Positions 17,939 through 26,284 of a stretch of 64,000 nucleotides of DNA are shown here, piece by piece; within the stretch, counting starts at the first letter, position 1; the number at the start of each line of letters is the position of its first letter. The notes beneath the pieces are model-generated. The model worked only from the letters and a program-made list of their open reading frames with translations. It was not told the origin of the DNA and ran no database searches. The position numbers and the translations under genes were made by a program. The stretch is from JAJPKK01 sp963807015 (GTDB taxonomy: Bacteria > Pseudomonadota > Alphaproteobacteria > Rhizobiales > Xanthobacteraceae): assembly GCA_963807015.1 (NCBI GenBank), contig CAWEAS010000024.1, forward strand, positions 62,001 through 126,000, given 5' to 3'.

Positions 17939-18898
17939 TCACCCCATCTTCACGGGGTACACCGGCGGCTCGCCGGAGAGGACACGGGCGACGTCGCTCG
18001 CGCATTTCGTCTGGAGTTCTTCGAGCGCTTCGACGGAATAGAAGGCGGTGTGCGGCGTCAGGATGACGTTGTCCCGCCCAAGGAGCGGGGAATCCTTTGC
18101 CGGCGGCTCGGTCGTAACCACGTCGAGCGCCGCGCCGCCGAGATGGCCGCTGTCGAGCGCCGCGACGAGGGCGGCTTCGTCGACCAGCGGCCCGCGCGCG
18201 GTGTTGATGAGCAGCGCACCCTTCTTCATGCGCGCGAACGCCGTCGCGCCGATGATGCCGCGCGTCGCCGGCATTAGCGGCGCGTGGACGGAAATGAAAT
18301 CGGCCTGGGCGAGCAGGTCGTCGAAGCTCGTGTTCTCGACATCGAGCGCCTTCGTCACGTCGGGGGCGACATAAGGGTCGTGGGTGATGACCTTGAGTCC
18401 GAAGGCCTTCGCCTTCGGCACCAGCGCTCGCGGAATATTGCCGAAGCCGACGAGCCCTAGCACCTGGCCTTCGAGCCGGCGCAGCGGCACGATCGGTGGA
18501 ACCTCCCAGCGGCCCGACTGCACCAGCCGGTTGGAAAACGGAACCTTGCGGGCGAGGGCCAACAGCAGTGCTATCGCATGGTCGGAGACTTCGCGCAGGC
18601 AGTAATCCGGGACGTAGGTGACCACGATCCCGAGGCGCGCGGCGGCCGGAATATCGATGTTGTCGACGCCTAGCCCGAACCGGCCGATGACCTTGCAGCG
18701 CTTCAATTGCTGGAGGAGTTCGCCCGGCAGCTTCGCGTAGGTGACGAGGATCGCATCGGCGTCGCGCGCGACCGCGAGGATATCGTCGGCGGACGGCGAC
18801 TTCGCCATCAGCAATTCCGGATCAACTCGCTTGAGCGCCGCGCGGGCCGGATCGAGAGACGGGAAGGGGCTGTCGGTGACGGCAATCACCGCGGTCAC
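17939..18898 (-). CDS. D-2-hydroxyacid dehydrogenase, CtBP/PGDH-like
   Basis: This 319-residue NAD-dependent dehydrogenase has the nucleotide-binding loop GLVGFGNIPRAL (about residue 145) and the catalytic trio Arg (NTARGPLVDE), Glu (DVVTTEPPAKD) and His (TPHTAFYS). The motif RFGLGVDNIDIPAA and the ending TAFYSVEALEEL resemble C-terminal-binding-protein-like enzymes. The substrate is unknown. Its start overlaps the stop of the next dehydrogenase upstream by four bases, so it is the last gene of the four-gene operon 22542 to 17939. Confidence 0.9.
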   Translation of the reverse strand: MTAVIAVTDSPFPSLDPARAALKRVDPELLMAKSPSADDILAVARDADAILVTYAKLPGELLQQLKRCKVIGRFGLGVDNIDIPAAARLGIVVTYVPDYCLREVSDHAIALLLALARKVPFSNRLVQSGRWEVPPIVPLRRLEGQVLGLVGFGNIPRALVPKAKAFGLKVITHDPYVAPDVTKALDVENTSFDDLLAQADFISVHAPLMPATRGIIGATAFARMKKGALLINTARGPLVDEAALVAALDSGHLGGAALDVVTTEPPAKDSPLLGRDNVILTPHTAFYSVEALEELQTKCASDVARVLSGEPPVYPVKMG

Positions 18899-19872
18899 GA
18901 CAGCACCTCCGGATTGACGATGTTGGGCGGGGTCCGGCCCGCCATGATGGCGATGATGTTATCCACCACGGCATTGGCCATGGCCTCGCGCACCTCAGGA
19001 ACGGCGCTGCCGACATGCGGCGTCATTGTCACATTGGCAAGGCGCACGAACGCCGGATCGATTTTGGGCTCATTCTCGAACACGTCGAGGCCGGCGCCGG
19101 CGATGCGTTTCTCCGATAGCGCCGCCAGCAGCGCCGCTTCGTCAACCACGGCGCCGCGGGAGGTATTGATGAGGAAGGCCGTCGGCTTCATGAGCGCGAT
19201 CTCGCGCGCGCCGATCATATGATGGGTCTCCGTCGTCAGCCGCGGATGCAGCGAGACGAAGTCGGATTCCGCAAGCAATTGGTCGAGCGGCACGTAGTTC
19301 GCTTCGAGCCGGGTCTCGTCGGCCTCGTCCATCCGCCGCGGCCCGCAATAGAGAATGCGCATCGAAAATCCGCGCGCACGAGTCGCCACTGCACGACCGA
19401 TGCGGCCGCGGCCGCCGACGAGCCCGATGGTCTTGCCGTGAATGCCGGCACCGAGGAGATAGTTCGATTGCGAACCGGGAAAGACCCCGGACCGCACCAA
19501 ACCGTCGCCTTCGACCACGCGGCGCGCCACCGCCAGCAGCAGGGCGAGATGCGTGTCGGCGGTCAATTCGACGGCGAGCGCCGGCACGACCGTCACCGGA
19601 ATGCGCCTGTCGGTTGCTGCCGCGACATCGATGTTGTCGGGCGTGATCGCCATCGAGGTGACCGCCAGCAAGCCCGCGTTGGCGGCGATCACGTCGCGGT
19701 CGATGCGGTCGTGCAGGAGGCTGAACAGGATATCGCAGGAGCGCGCCGCGGCGATCAGCGCGTCCTTGCTCATGACCTGGCGCGCGTCGGAGTTGACCGC
19801 GACATCGGCGATCCCGCGCAGGCGTTCGAGCGCGCTCTCGTTGATCGGCTGGGTAACGAAGACGCGTGCCAT
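18895..19872 (-). CDS. D-2-hydroxyacid dehydrogenase (second, different subfamily)
   Basis: This 325-residue protein starts MARVFVTQPINESALERL. It has the loop GLVGGRGRIGRAV and the catalytic Arg (NTSRGAVVDEAAL), Glu (DVFENEP) and His (TPHVGSAV). It is a clear paralogue of the following gene but diverged, probably with a different substrate. Glyoxylate/hydroxypyruvate-reductase-like by general look. The start codon shares one base with the stop of the upstream dikinase-like gene (TGATG), showing coupling. Confidence 0.9.
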   Translation of the reverse strand: MARVFVTQPINESALERLRGIADVAVNSDARQVMSKDALIAAARSCDILFSLLHDRIDRDVIAANAGLLAVTSMAITPDNIDVAAATDRRIPVTVVPALAVELTADTHLALLLAVARRVVEGDGLVRSGVFPGSQSNYLLGAGIHGKTIGLVGGRGRIGRAVATRARGFSMRILYCGPRRMDEADETRLEANYVPLDQLLAESDFVSLHPRLTTETHHMIGAREIALMKPTAFLINTSRGAVVDEAALLAALSEKRIAGAGLDVFENEPKIDPAFVRLANVTMTPHVGSAVPEVREAMANAVVDNIIAIMAGRTPPNIVNPEVLS

Positions 19873-21200
19873 CAGGCGACCCACCGCACGATGCCGGCGA
19901 CGCCGTCGACCGCACAAGGCACGCCATCCGGAATGCGCTGCGTCGCGTCGAGCACCCCGAGCACCATCGGAATACCGCGCTCGCGTGCGAGCGAAGCCAG
20001 ATGCGAGGTCGAGCCGCCAAGCTCGGCGACGACGCCGGCGACCTGCGGCAGCACGTGGACGAGCGCCGGCCCCGCGACCCGCGTCACGAGCACGTCGCCT
20101 GGCGCGACGCGCGAGAGTTCGCATTCGCAGTTGACCACGACGGCGCGGCCGCTGCCCCACCCGATCCCGGCGGGATGACCGTTGAGGCCAGGGTGCCTCA
20201 GCCAGATCTCATCGGGCACCACCGCAGGTTCGACCGAGAGCGGGCGCGCCTGCAGCAGCTTGAAGCCGTGATCGTCGAGCGCCCATTCGATTTCGACCGG
20301 CATGCCGAGCGTGGTCTCGGCCTTGCGCAGGAACCGGCCGAGCGCGACCGCTTCGCCTGCCGACAGGCACGGCGTTTCGACAAGCTCCGGCGCGACTGCC
20401 TGCGGACCCACCCCCTTTGCGCCGTCACCGGACGCATGCGTGCAGGCATCGCGGTGGTGCTTGCGGCCGGCCGTGTTGCTGCGCAGGAACCCGGAGCGGC
20501 TCAGCATGATGCGATCCGGCACGACCTCGCCTTGCGCGATCGCCGAGCCGAGGCCCCAGGTGGCGCTCAGCAGCATGTTGCCTTCTGCATTCTCGCTGAG
20601 GCCGCCGCCCGACGCGCGGGCATCGACGAGCGGCTGGATCAGCACTGCCATTGCGGTGCCGGCGGGGCTCAAGCCGTGATTTTCCATGTAGCGCCGCGCA
20701 TTGGTGGTCCACAGCGCCGCCCAGCAGGCCCGGACCGCGGTCAGGAACTCGGTCTCGTCATCGATGCCGAGAAAGCTCTCGAACTGGCCGGCGAAGTTGG
20801 CACCCTTGCGGTCTTCGATCAGCGCCGAGGATCGCACCGCGCCGGGCTTGCCGCTGCTGGCACGCTGGGCGCGCCAAGCGGCGAGCAGGGGGGTGAGGAT
20901 TTCCGGCGCAATCGGCTGCTGGTAGACCGCGAGCCTGATGTCGACCGACAATCGGCGCTGCCGCCGCACGTCCGCATCGGCAAATTCCGCGACCATGGTG
21001 TCGAGACCGAGCACCGCGATCTGGGCGCGATAGGCCGCCGCCGTCAGGCAGAAGCCGCCGGGCGTCGGCAGTCCCGCGCGGGCGAGCGTCGCGAGGTTGG
21101 CAGCCTTCGGCCCGACATCGGCGGCCTCAGGCGCAGATTCGAGCGGAACAACGAAGCGCTCCTCGACCTGCGCGGGGCGCGAAACGGCTGCTGCAGTCAT
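19872..21200 (-). CDS. Two-domain PEP-utilizing/dikinase-like protein (ATP-grasp plus swivelling His domain)
   Basis: This 442-residue protein joins a PPDK_N-type ATP-binding domain (DVGPKAANLATLARAGLPTP, VRSSALIEDRKGANFAGQFES, WGLGSAIAQGEVVPDR, EIEWALDDHGFKLLQARPLS) to a C-terminal swivelling domain with the phosphohistidine motif GGSTSHLASLARERGIP (His about 400). PEP synthase, PPDK and rifampin phosphotransferase have a third domain that binds the acceptor (pyruvate/PEP or rifampin), and all are much longer. Here none is visible, so the phosphate acceptor is unknown and may be a partner protein or a small molecule held between the two domains. It sits mid-operon between an M24-fold protein and two hydroxyacid dehydrogenases. 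Confidence 0.82.
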   Translation of the reverse strand: MTAAAVSRPAQVEERFVVPLESAPEAADVGPKAANLATLARAGLPTPGGFCLTAAAYRAQIAVLGLDTMVAEFADADVRRQRRLSVDIRLAVYQQPIAPEILTPLLAAWRAQRASSGKPGAVRSSALIEDRKGANFAGQFESFLGIDDETEFLTAVRACWAALWTTNARRYMENHGLSPAGTAMAVLIQPLVDARASGGGLSENAEGNMLLSATWGLGSAIAQGEVVPDRIMLSRSGFLRSNTAGRKHHRDACTHASGDGAKGVGPQAVAPELVETPCLSAGEAVALGRFLRKAETTLGMPVEIEWALDDHGFKLLQARPLSVEPAVVPDEIWLRHPGLNGHPAGIGWGSGRAVVVNCECELSRVAPGDVLVTRVAGPALVHVLPQVAGVVAELGGSTSHLASLARERGIPMVLGVLDATQRIPDGVPCAVDGVAGIVRWVA

Positions 21201-21214
21201 TTCGTTCTCAACCG

Positions 21215-21262
21215 GAGCGCGGGCGTCCCGCCCGCGTTAAAGGTGCGCGCGAGACGCGCGCG
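21215..21262. other. Two adjacent hairpins between M24 and dikinase-like genes
   Basis: Between the M24 stop (21274) and the dikinase-like start (21200) lie two short perfect inverted repeats. GCGGGC/GCCCGC (21219-21235) has a 5-base loop, and GCGCGCG/CGCGCGC (21245-21261) has a 3-base loop. They could form intercistronic hairpins affecting mRNA processing or attenuation within the operon. No T-tract follows on the coding strand, so simple termination is not indicated. Confidence 0.4.
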
Positions 21263-21273
21263 GTCCGCCCACA

Positions 21274-22542
21274 TTATTTCACGTGATCGCCGTAGCCCGG
21301 CAGCGGATCGACGACAGTGATCTGCTTGACCGGGAAATTGGAGACGATCTCGATGTCATTCTTATGGACGATCAGCATCTCTTCGATGCGCACGCCGTAG
21401 CGGAACTTCTTTCCGTGCTGAGTCTCGAGGGCAAAGGTCATGCCCTCCTTGATCTCGATCGGATGATCGAGCGACCAGATGCGGGAAATCACCGGCGGAT
21501 CGTATTGCGCGAGGCCGAGGCCATGGCCCCAGAGGTTGGCGGCGGCCTGATCCTCGTCCTCGTAGCCCCAGGTCTCCATGGCGGAGGGCCACTTGAGCGC
21601 GATGTCGCGTGTGGTGGCGCCGGCCTTTACCGCGCCGATCGAGTCATAGAGCCACTTCAGCGCAATCTCGTAGGTATCTTTCTGCTCCTGGCTCGGCTCC
21701 TTGCCGACGCAATAGGTGCGATAGTAGCAGGACTTGTAGCCATTCCAGGTGAGTGCGGCCAAATCCATGAACACGATGTCGCCCGGCTGGATGATGCGAT
21801 CGGAAAAGTTGCGCCAGTTCGGCCAGGTGTTCGGTCCCGATGAGACAATGACGTCCTCGACGTCCTCCATGCCGGGAATGCGATAGAGATATTCCATCAA
21901 GTGCGCGGTCACCTGGTTCTCGGTGACGCCGGGGCGCAGAAACTTCATGCACTCCCAGTGGGTCGCGTCGCCGATCGCGCCGACAATGCGGAAGCATTCC
22001 TGTTCGTCCTCGCTCTTGACGGCGCGCGCCTCCATCATGGCGCTCATGCCGTCAGTCCAGGTGATGTTCTTGTCTTTGAAAATCTCGATCATGTTGATGT
22101 CGACGAAGTCGACACCGAGCTTCTGGCCTGCAACGCCGTGACGCGCCATCTCCTCGATGATTGCGTTGGCGAACTTGGTGACCTGTTGCTTCGATGCAGG
22201 CCCCGCTGCGCCTTTGATCCAGGCGAACGAGTGGCGCACGTTTTCCTTGGGCAGCCACGGCGAGTGGCGCTCGATCTGGAAGCCGAGATCGCCCTGTTCG
22301 AACAGGATCGGCGCGCCGTCGCCGCACAGCATGGCGTAGCGCAGGCCCGGCTTGAGCCGGTTCCAGCCCGGCGTCAGCGTGCCGGTGAGATAGCGCACGT
22401 TCTCATCGTACATGCACAGCATGGCGCCGAGGCCGTGCTGCTTCATCATCGCGCGGGCGCGCTCGGTGCGATAGGTGCGCAGCCGGTCCCAATTGACACG
22501 CTGCTGCCAGTCCATGCCGGCGATGCCGAAATTCGCTCCCAT
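21274..22542 (-). CDS. M24 family (creatinase/prolidase-fold) protein with altered metal site
   Basis: This 422-residue two-domain protein has a creatinase N-terminal domain (about 15-170) and a pita-bread M24 domain. Metal-ligand positions Asp260 (GDIVFMDLAAL), His340 (LWGHGLG), Glu373 (FALETQHG) and Glu387 or 388 (VRIEEMLIV) are visible. The second Asp, normally in a GYxSDxTRT-like motif, is replaced: GYKSCYYRTY has Cys272 (or Ser271). Relatives include Xaa-Pro peptidases, creatinase and the DMSP lyase DddP. The changed site argues against ordinary aminopeptidase activity, and the substrate is unknown. It is the first gene of the minus-strand operon with the dikinase-like protein and two D-hydroxyacid dehydrogenases. 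Confidence 0.85.
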   Translation of the reverse strand: MGANFGIAGMDWQQRVNWDRLRTYRTERARAMMKQHGLGAMLCMYDENVRYLTGTLTPGWNRLKPGLRYAMLCGDGAPILFEQGDLGFQIERHSPWLPKENVRHSFAWIKGAAGPASKQQVTKFANAIIEEMARHGVAGQKLGVDFVDINMIEIFKDKNITWTDGMSAMMEARAVKSEDEQECFRIVGAIGDATHWECMKFLRPGVTENQVTAHLMEYLYRIPGMEDVEDVIVSSGPNTWPNWRNFSDRIIQPGDIVFMDLAALTWNGYKSCYYRTYCVGKEPSQEQKDTYEIALKWLYDSIGAVKAGATTRDIALKWPSAMETWGYEDEDQAAANLWGHGLGLAQYDPPVISRIWSLDHPIEIKEGMTFALETQHGKKFRYGVRIEEMLIVHKNDIEIVSNFPVKQITVVDPLPGYGDHVK

Positions 22543-22629
22543 GCAATCCTCCCGTCAGATCATTCGCACTGGTATGGGGCGCAAGGCGCGACGCGCGATT
22601 GAAAAATCCCCTCCCCGCGAGCGCAGGGG

Positions 22630-23902
22630 TGTCCGGGGAATGATTCATTGTGACGCGGTGCATGCTCGGCAGAATCGGTGCAACCCGATCCTTGCTGGTT
22701 GTCGAGACTCAGAAAGGGCCGAGCATGCGCTACCTCGATAGCATCATGGGGACACTGCTTAAACCGATCGATCGTCGCTGGTTCCAATCTGTTGTGGATC
22801 GGCACGGCGCCGACGCCTACGACAAGTCGTTCAAGAGTTGGGATCATCTGGTCGCGCTGATTTTCGCGCAGTTGAGCCAGATCGACGGCTTGCGTGGGCT
22901 TGAGACCGCCTTCAATGCTAACGCCCATCACCACTATCATCTGCATGTCGGTCCGCTTGCGCGCTCGACGTTGTCGGACGCCAACGGGCGCCGCCCGACC
23001 GCGGTCTTTGCCGAAGTCTTTACGATGCTGTCGCAGTCGGCCGATCGGTCGACCCGGCGGGACGGCGCCGAGATGGTGCGCGTGATTGACGCCAGCCCTG
23101 TTCCGTTGGGCAAGGTGTGCAAATGGGCCAAGTGGAACGGACGTATCCGCGGCATGAAAATGCACGTCGTCTATGATCCGCAGGCCGATTGCCCGCGCTG
23201 TATCGAGGTCACGGCGGCAACCGTCAACGACGTCGAGGTCGGCCGTAAATTCGCGATCGAGACCGGCGCGACTTACGTGTTCGACAAGGGCTATTGCCAC
23301 TTTGGCTGGTGGCAGCGGATCAATGACAGCGGGGCTTTCTTCGTCACCCGGGCCAAGGTCAACACTCGCTTGCGGATGACCCGGCGCCGGCCGTTGCGAA
23401 AGCGGCGCGGCGACGGCTTTAGGATTATCGATGACGCCGAGGTCAGGCTCGTCAGCAAAGGCAATTCGCGGCTGCCGATGGCGCTGCGCCGCATCAGGCT
23501 CAAGCGCGACAATGGCGGCAGCCTGACACTGATCACCAACGACCTCGTGCGCAGCGCGACCGAAATCGGCCAGTTGTACAAGGCCCGTTGGCAGATTGAG
23601 CTGCTGTTTCGCTGGATCAAGCAACATCTCGATATCCGCAAGTTCCTCGGCACGAGCGAAAATGCAATCCGCCTGCAAATTCTGGCTGCGATGATCGCCT
23701 ATCTCCTGCTGCGCATCGCCGCGCGCCTGCATCGCCTCACCATCCCCGTCCTTCGCCTCATCGAACTCATTCGCCAGCGCCTGTTCATGCGAAGGCCGAT
23801 CGCCGAAATCGACAAGCCCCCTCCCGTCAACCCATCTCGAAACGCTCCAAAATCATCCGATGCCCAACTCGAATTCCGCTATGTCTAAAACTTCCCCGGA
23901 CA
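22630..23902 (+). mobile_element. IS4-family insertion sequence
   Basis: A 1273-base element with perfect 11-base terminal inverted repeats, TGTCCGGGGAA (22630-22640) and TTCCCCGGACA (23892-23902), enclosing one transposase gene. It lies between a LysR gene and the divergently oriented M24 operon, so it probably separates the regulator from its natural divergent promoter region. The transposase reads intact, suggesting recent arrival. Confidence 0.85.
22725..23888 (+). CDS. IS4-family DDE transposase
   Basis: This 387-residue transposase begins MRYLDSIMGTLLKPIDRRWF (DUF4372-like N-terminal domain). Acidic catalytic residues are visible at MVRVIDASPVPLG and TYVFDKGYCHFGWW, and the IS4 YREK signature at LYKARWQIELLFRWIKQ. 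The start at 22725 matches the usual N-terminus of this group and lies after an AGAAAGGG ribosome-binding site. There is no frameshift or internal stop. It catalyses cut-and-paste movement of the element. Confidence 0.93.
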   Translation: MRYLDSIMGTLLKPIDRRWFQSVVDRHGADAYDKSFKSWDHLVALIFAQLSQIDGLRGLETAFNANAHHHYHLHVGPLARSTLSDANGRRPTAVFAEVFTMLSQSADRSTRRDGAEMVRVIDASPVPLGKVCKWAKWNGRIRGMKMHVVYDPQADCPRCIEVTAATVNDVEVGRKFAIETGATYVFDKGYCHFGWWQRINDSGAFFVTRAKVNTRLRMTRRRPLRKRRGDGFRIIDDAEVRLVSKGNSRLPMALRRIRLKRDNGGSLTLITNDLVRSATEIGQLYKARWQIELLFRWIKQHLDIRKFLGTSENAIRLQILAAMIAYLLLRIAARLHRLTIPVLRLIELIRQRLFMRRPIAEIDKPPPVNPSRNAPKSSDAQLEFRYV

Positions 23903-24068
23903 GCCCTGCCGCGTGCGGGGAGGGGAAGTACTCGTGGCGCGATCATGCCCCGCGGATCTGGGACGCAGGGCGATCACGCTCACGCCGCCCCTTTTGCCAA
24001 CTCGTTTCTAGCTTTGCGTTCGATCCAGAAGAAATAATATAATCTGGCAAACAGCATCAGGATTTCTA

Positions 24069-25043
24069 ATGGACCTGTTAGCGCTGCGCCAGGTGCGCGC
24101 CGTCATTGCGGTCTGCGAGGAGGGCTCGTTCACCCGCGCCGCCGCGCGCGAACACGCGACCCAGTCGGGCATTTCCCAGCACGTGGCGACGGCCGAGCGC
24201 ATGCTCGGCGTCAAGCTGTTCGAACGCTCGACCGCCGGCGTTACGCCGACCGAGGCCGGCTTGCGGTTTTATCGCCGCTGCGTCGAGGCGGTCGGGATGC
24301 TCGCGACCGCGAGCGAGGAGGCGCGCGAAAGCGCGGGGTTCGTCAGCGGCGAACTGCGCATCGGCCTGATGCCGACGTTCACCCGCGCGGTGCTCGCACC
24401 GACGCTTGACGATTTCGTGACCCGCTACCCGGACGTGCGGCTGCACATCGTCGAGGGCTACAGCCCGGTGCTGACCGAGATGGTGCGGCAAGATGCGCTC
24501 GACTTTGCGGTGGTGCCGGCGTTCGAAGGCAAGATCGGCCTCAAGGCGCGGCTTCTGGTGCGCGACCGCGAAATGCTGGTCTCCGGGCGCCGGCGGGGCC
24601 TCACGCCGCTCGCGCCGGTACGGCTTGCCGAATGCCGGCCGCTGAAGATCGTACTGCCGGGACCCGACAACGTGCGCCGGCGCAATCTCGACACCTATTT
24701 CCTGACGCACAGCGTGACGATCGATGCGCTGCTCGAAATGGATGCGATGATCGGCACGCTAGAGCTTGTCGCCCGGTCCGATTGGGTGACGGTGCTGCCG
24801 AGCCTGATTTCCGTGAACGACATCAAGGGCCGCGAGTTCGTGGTCAACCCGATCGACGATCCGCCGCTCTTTGACGAGTTCGTTCTCATTCAGCCCGCAC
24901 GCCGCACTCTGACCGCACAGGCGCGCCTGTTCCTGGAGCGCTTCGAGGCCGAAGTCGCCCACATCCACGCGATCTGGGAGGAGGCGATCGCGACAGCCCA
25001 TGTGCCGCCACGCCGGCGACGCGTTTCGCGCCGCGCCGTATGA
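24069..25043 (+). CDS. LysR-family transcriptional regulator
   Basis: This 324-residue LTTR has an N-terminal winged helix (about 1-60: MDLLALRQVRAVIAVCEEGS, FTRAAAREHATQSGISQHVATAERMLG) and a C-terminal periplasmic-binding-protein-like effector domain (about 90-300), ending in an Arg-rich tail. LysR regulators usually control a divergent neighbour. Here the divergent operon (22542 to 17939) is now separated by the IS4 element. The downstream minus-strand operon is convergent and less likely to be the target. Confidence 0.92.
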   Translation: MDLLALRQVRAVIAVCEEGSFTRAAAREHATQSGISQHVATAERMLGVKLFERSTAGVTPTEAGLRFYRRCVEAVGMLATASEEARESAGFVSGELRIGLMPTFTRAVLAPTLDDFVTRYPDVRLHIVEGYSPVLTEMVRQDALDFAVVPAFEGKIGLKARLLVRDREMLVSGRRRGLTPLAPVRLAECRPLKIVLPGPDNVRRRNLDTYFLTHSVTIDALLEMDAMIGTLELVARSDWVTVLPSLISVNDIKGREFVVNPIDDPPLFDEFVLIQPARRTLTAQARLFLERFEAEVAHIHAIWEEAIATAHVPPRRRRVSRRAV

Positions 25044-25144
25044 CGGATCAGCGCAGCATAATCCGCCGTCTTCGCCAACATCCGCACCACGCGGCGGATT
25101 ACGCCCTTTAGGGGCTAATCCACCCTACGCGCGGTGCAAAATCC

Positions 25145-25798
25145 TCACGCTGCCGCGGGCGCGCCGGGCTGCTTGAGCGGATGGGCACGGGCGAACGCAT
25201 CGATCTGCGCGCAGGTCTCGACGATGCGGGCGACGGTCGGGAACGGCGCGAGATCGACGCCGAAGAATTTTGCGCCGGCAGCCTGGCTCGCGAGCGCAAT
25301 GTCCGCGATGGTGACTTGGTCGCCATGGCAGAACTTGCCGGTCTCGGGACTGCGCAGGTGCGTTTCGAGCCCGGTCAGGGCTTCCTTGTGCCAGTGGCGG
25401 CACCAGGCGGTGCGCGTCGCCTCGTCGAGCTTGAACTCGTGCTCGAGATATTCGCGCACCCGCGGCACGATCAGCGGATGAGAGTCGCACGCGACGATCT
25501 GGGCAAGCCCGCGTACCCGCGCCCGCCCGCGCGGATCCTTCGGCAGCAGCGGCGGATCGGGGCGCGTCTCGTCGAGATATTCGATGATCGCAAGCGATTC
25601 GAACATCGCCGGCCCGGGACCCTCGACCAGCGCCGGCAACGCCATCATGGGATTGACGTCGCGATAGGCGGGATCGCGCTGATGGCCCTTCATCAGATCG
25701 ACGATGATTACCTCGTCGGGGACGACGCCCTTGAGATTGAGGGCGATGCGCACGCGATAGGTCGCAAGCGAACGCCAGAACGAAAACAGCTTGATCAT
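25145..25798 (-). CDS. maiA: Maleylacetoacetate isomerase-like zeta-class glutathione transferase
   Basis: This 217-residue GST has an N-terminal thioredoxin-like domain (MIKLFSFWRSLATYRVRIAL, then PMMALPALVEGPGPAMFESLAIIEYL) and a helical C-terminal domain. The NPMMALPAL and ESLAIIEYLDETRP motifs are zeta-like. The usual SSCxxR active-site motif reads SLATYR, so the catalytic Ser-Cys pair is only partly kept, and the activity may differ from maleylacetoacetate isomerisation. It ends a minus-strand operon with GlcG-like and 3-HIBADH genes. No homogentisate genes are adjacent; the FAH-family gene is about 18 kb away. Confidence 0.78.
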   Translation of the reverse strand: MIKLFSFWRSLATYRVRIALNLKGVVPDEVIIVDLMKGHQRDPAYRDVNPMMALPALVEGPGPAMFESLAIIEYLDETRPDPPLLPKDPRGRARVRGLAQIVACDSHPLIVPRVREYLEHEFKLDEATRTAWCRHWHKEALTGLETHLRSPETGKFCHGDQVTIADIALASQAAGAKFFGVDLAPFPTVARIVETCAQIDAFARAHPLKQPGAPAAA

Positions 25799-25825
25799 GT
25801 GCGACGCTCCTAAGCCTTAGATTAG

Positions 25826-26266
25826 TTATCCCTTCTTGCCGCCGGGATCGGCGGTGAGGCCGGCCGCCGCGATGCCGGCGACGGCGCAGGCCTCGTCATT
25901 ATCGGACGTGTCGCCGGAAATGCCGACCGCGCCGATGATATCGCCCGCCGCGTTGCGGATCAGCACGCCGCCGGGATTGGTGACGACGCGGCCGTTGCTC
26001 GCGGCGTAGAGCGCGTTGAAGAACTGCGGCGTGTTGGCGGCGCGCTCGAACAGCGTGCGCGAGCCGAATCCCATGCCGAGCGCGCCCCAGGCTTTGCCGT
26101 AGGCGATGTCGTAGCGAAGGATGCCGGATTTGTCCTCGCGCTTGAACGCGACGAGATGACCGCCTGCGTCCAAGACGGCGACGGTCATCGGCACGAGCTT
26201 CATCTCGTGCGCCTTCTTGAGCGCGGTATCGATGATGGTATCGGCTTGGGCAAGGGTCACGGACAT
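25826..26266 (-). CDS. GlcG/HbpS family heme-binding-type protein
   Basis: This 146-residue protein is of the GlcG/HbpS (DUF336) family: MTVAVLDAGGHLVAFKREDKSG, followed by the Ala/Gly-rich YGKAWGALGMGFGSRTLFERA, GGVLIRNAAGDIIGAVGISG and a DNDEACAVAGIAAAG ending. Members bind heme or small ligands or are fused to corrinoid adenosyltransferases. The role here is unknown. It lies between the GST and a 3-HIBADH gene with short spacings, so an operon is likely. Confidence 0.88.
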   Translation of the reverse strand: MSVTLAQADTIIDTALKKAHEMKLVPMTVAVLDAGGHLVAFKREDKSGILRYDIAYGKAWGALGMGFGSRTLFERAANTPQFFNALYAASNGRVVTNPGGVLIRNAAGDIIGAVGISGDTSDNDEACAVAGIAAAGLTADPGGKKG

Positions 26267-26284
26267 GATGGCTCCAGGGTTGGC

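Larger units (their letters stand above)
22605..23925. repeat. GC-rich palindrome split by the IS element
   Basis: The bases just left of the IS (CCCCTCCCCGCGAGCGCAGG, ending about 22629) and just right of it (CCTGCCGCGTGCGGGGAGGG, starting about 23905) are imperfect reverse complements. The IS therefore sits near the centre of a pre-existing palindrome of the CTCCCC...GGGGAG type seen elsewhere in the window. No clear direct target duplication could be read, partly because the target is itself symmetric. Confidence 0.6.

Noticed and set aside
25055..25135. Another palindromic repeat (AATCCGCC...GGCGGATT) after the LysR gene
   Set aside because: Short complementary stretches exist around GGCGGATTACGCC, typical of repeats in this group, but the arms are short and imperfect and no second copy is in the window, so it is not listed as a feature.
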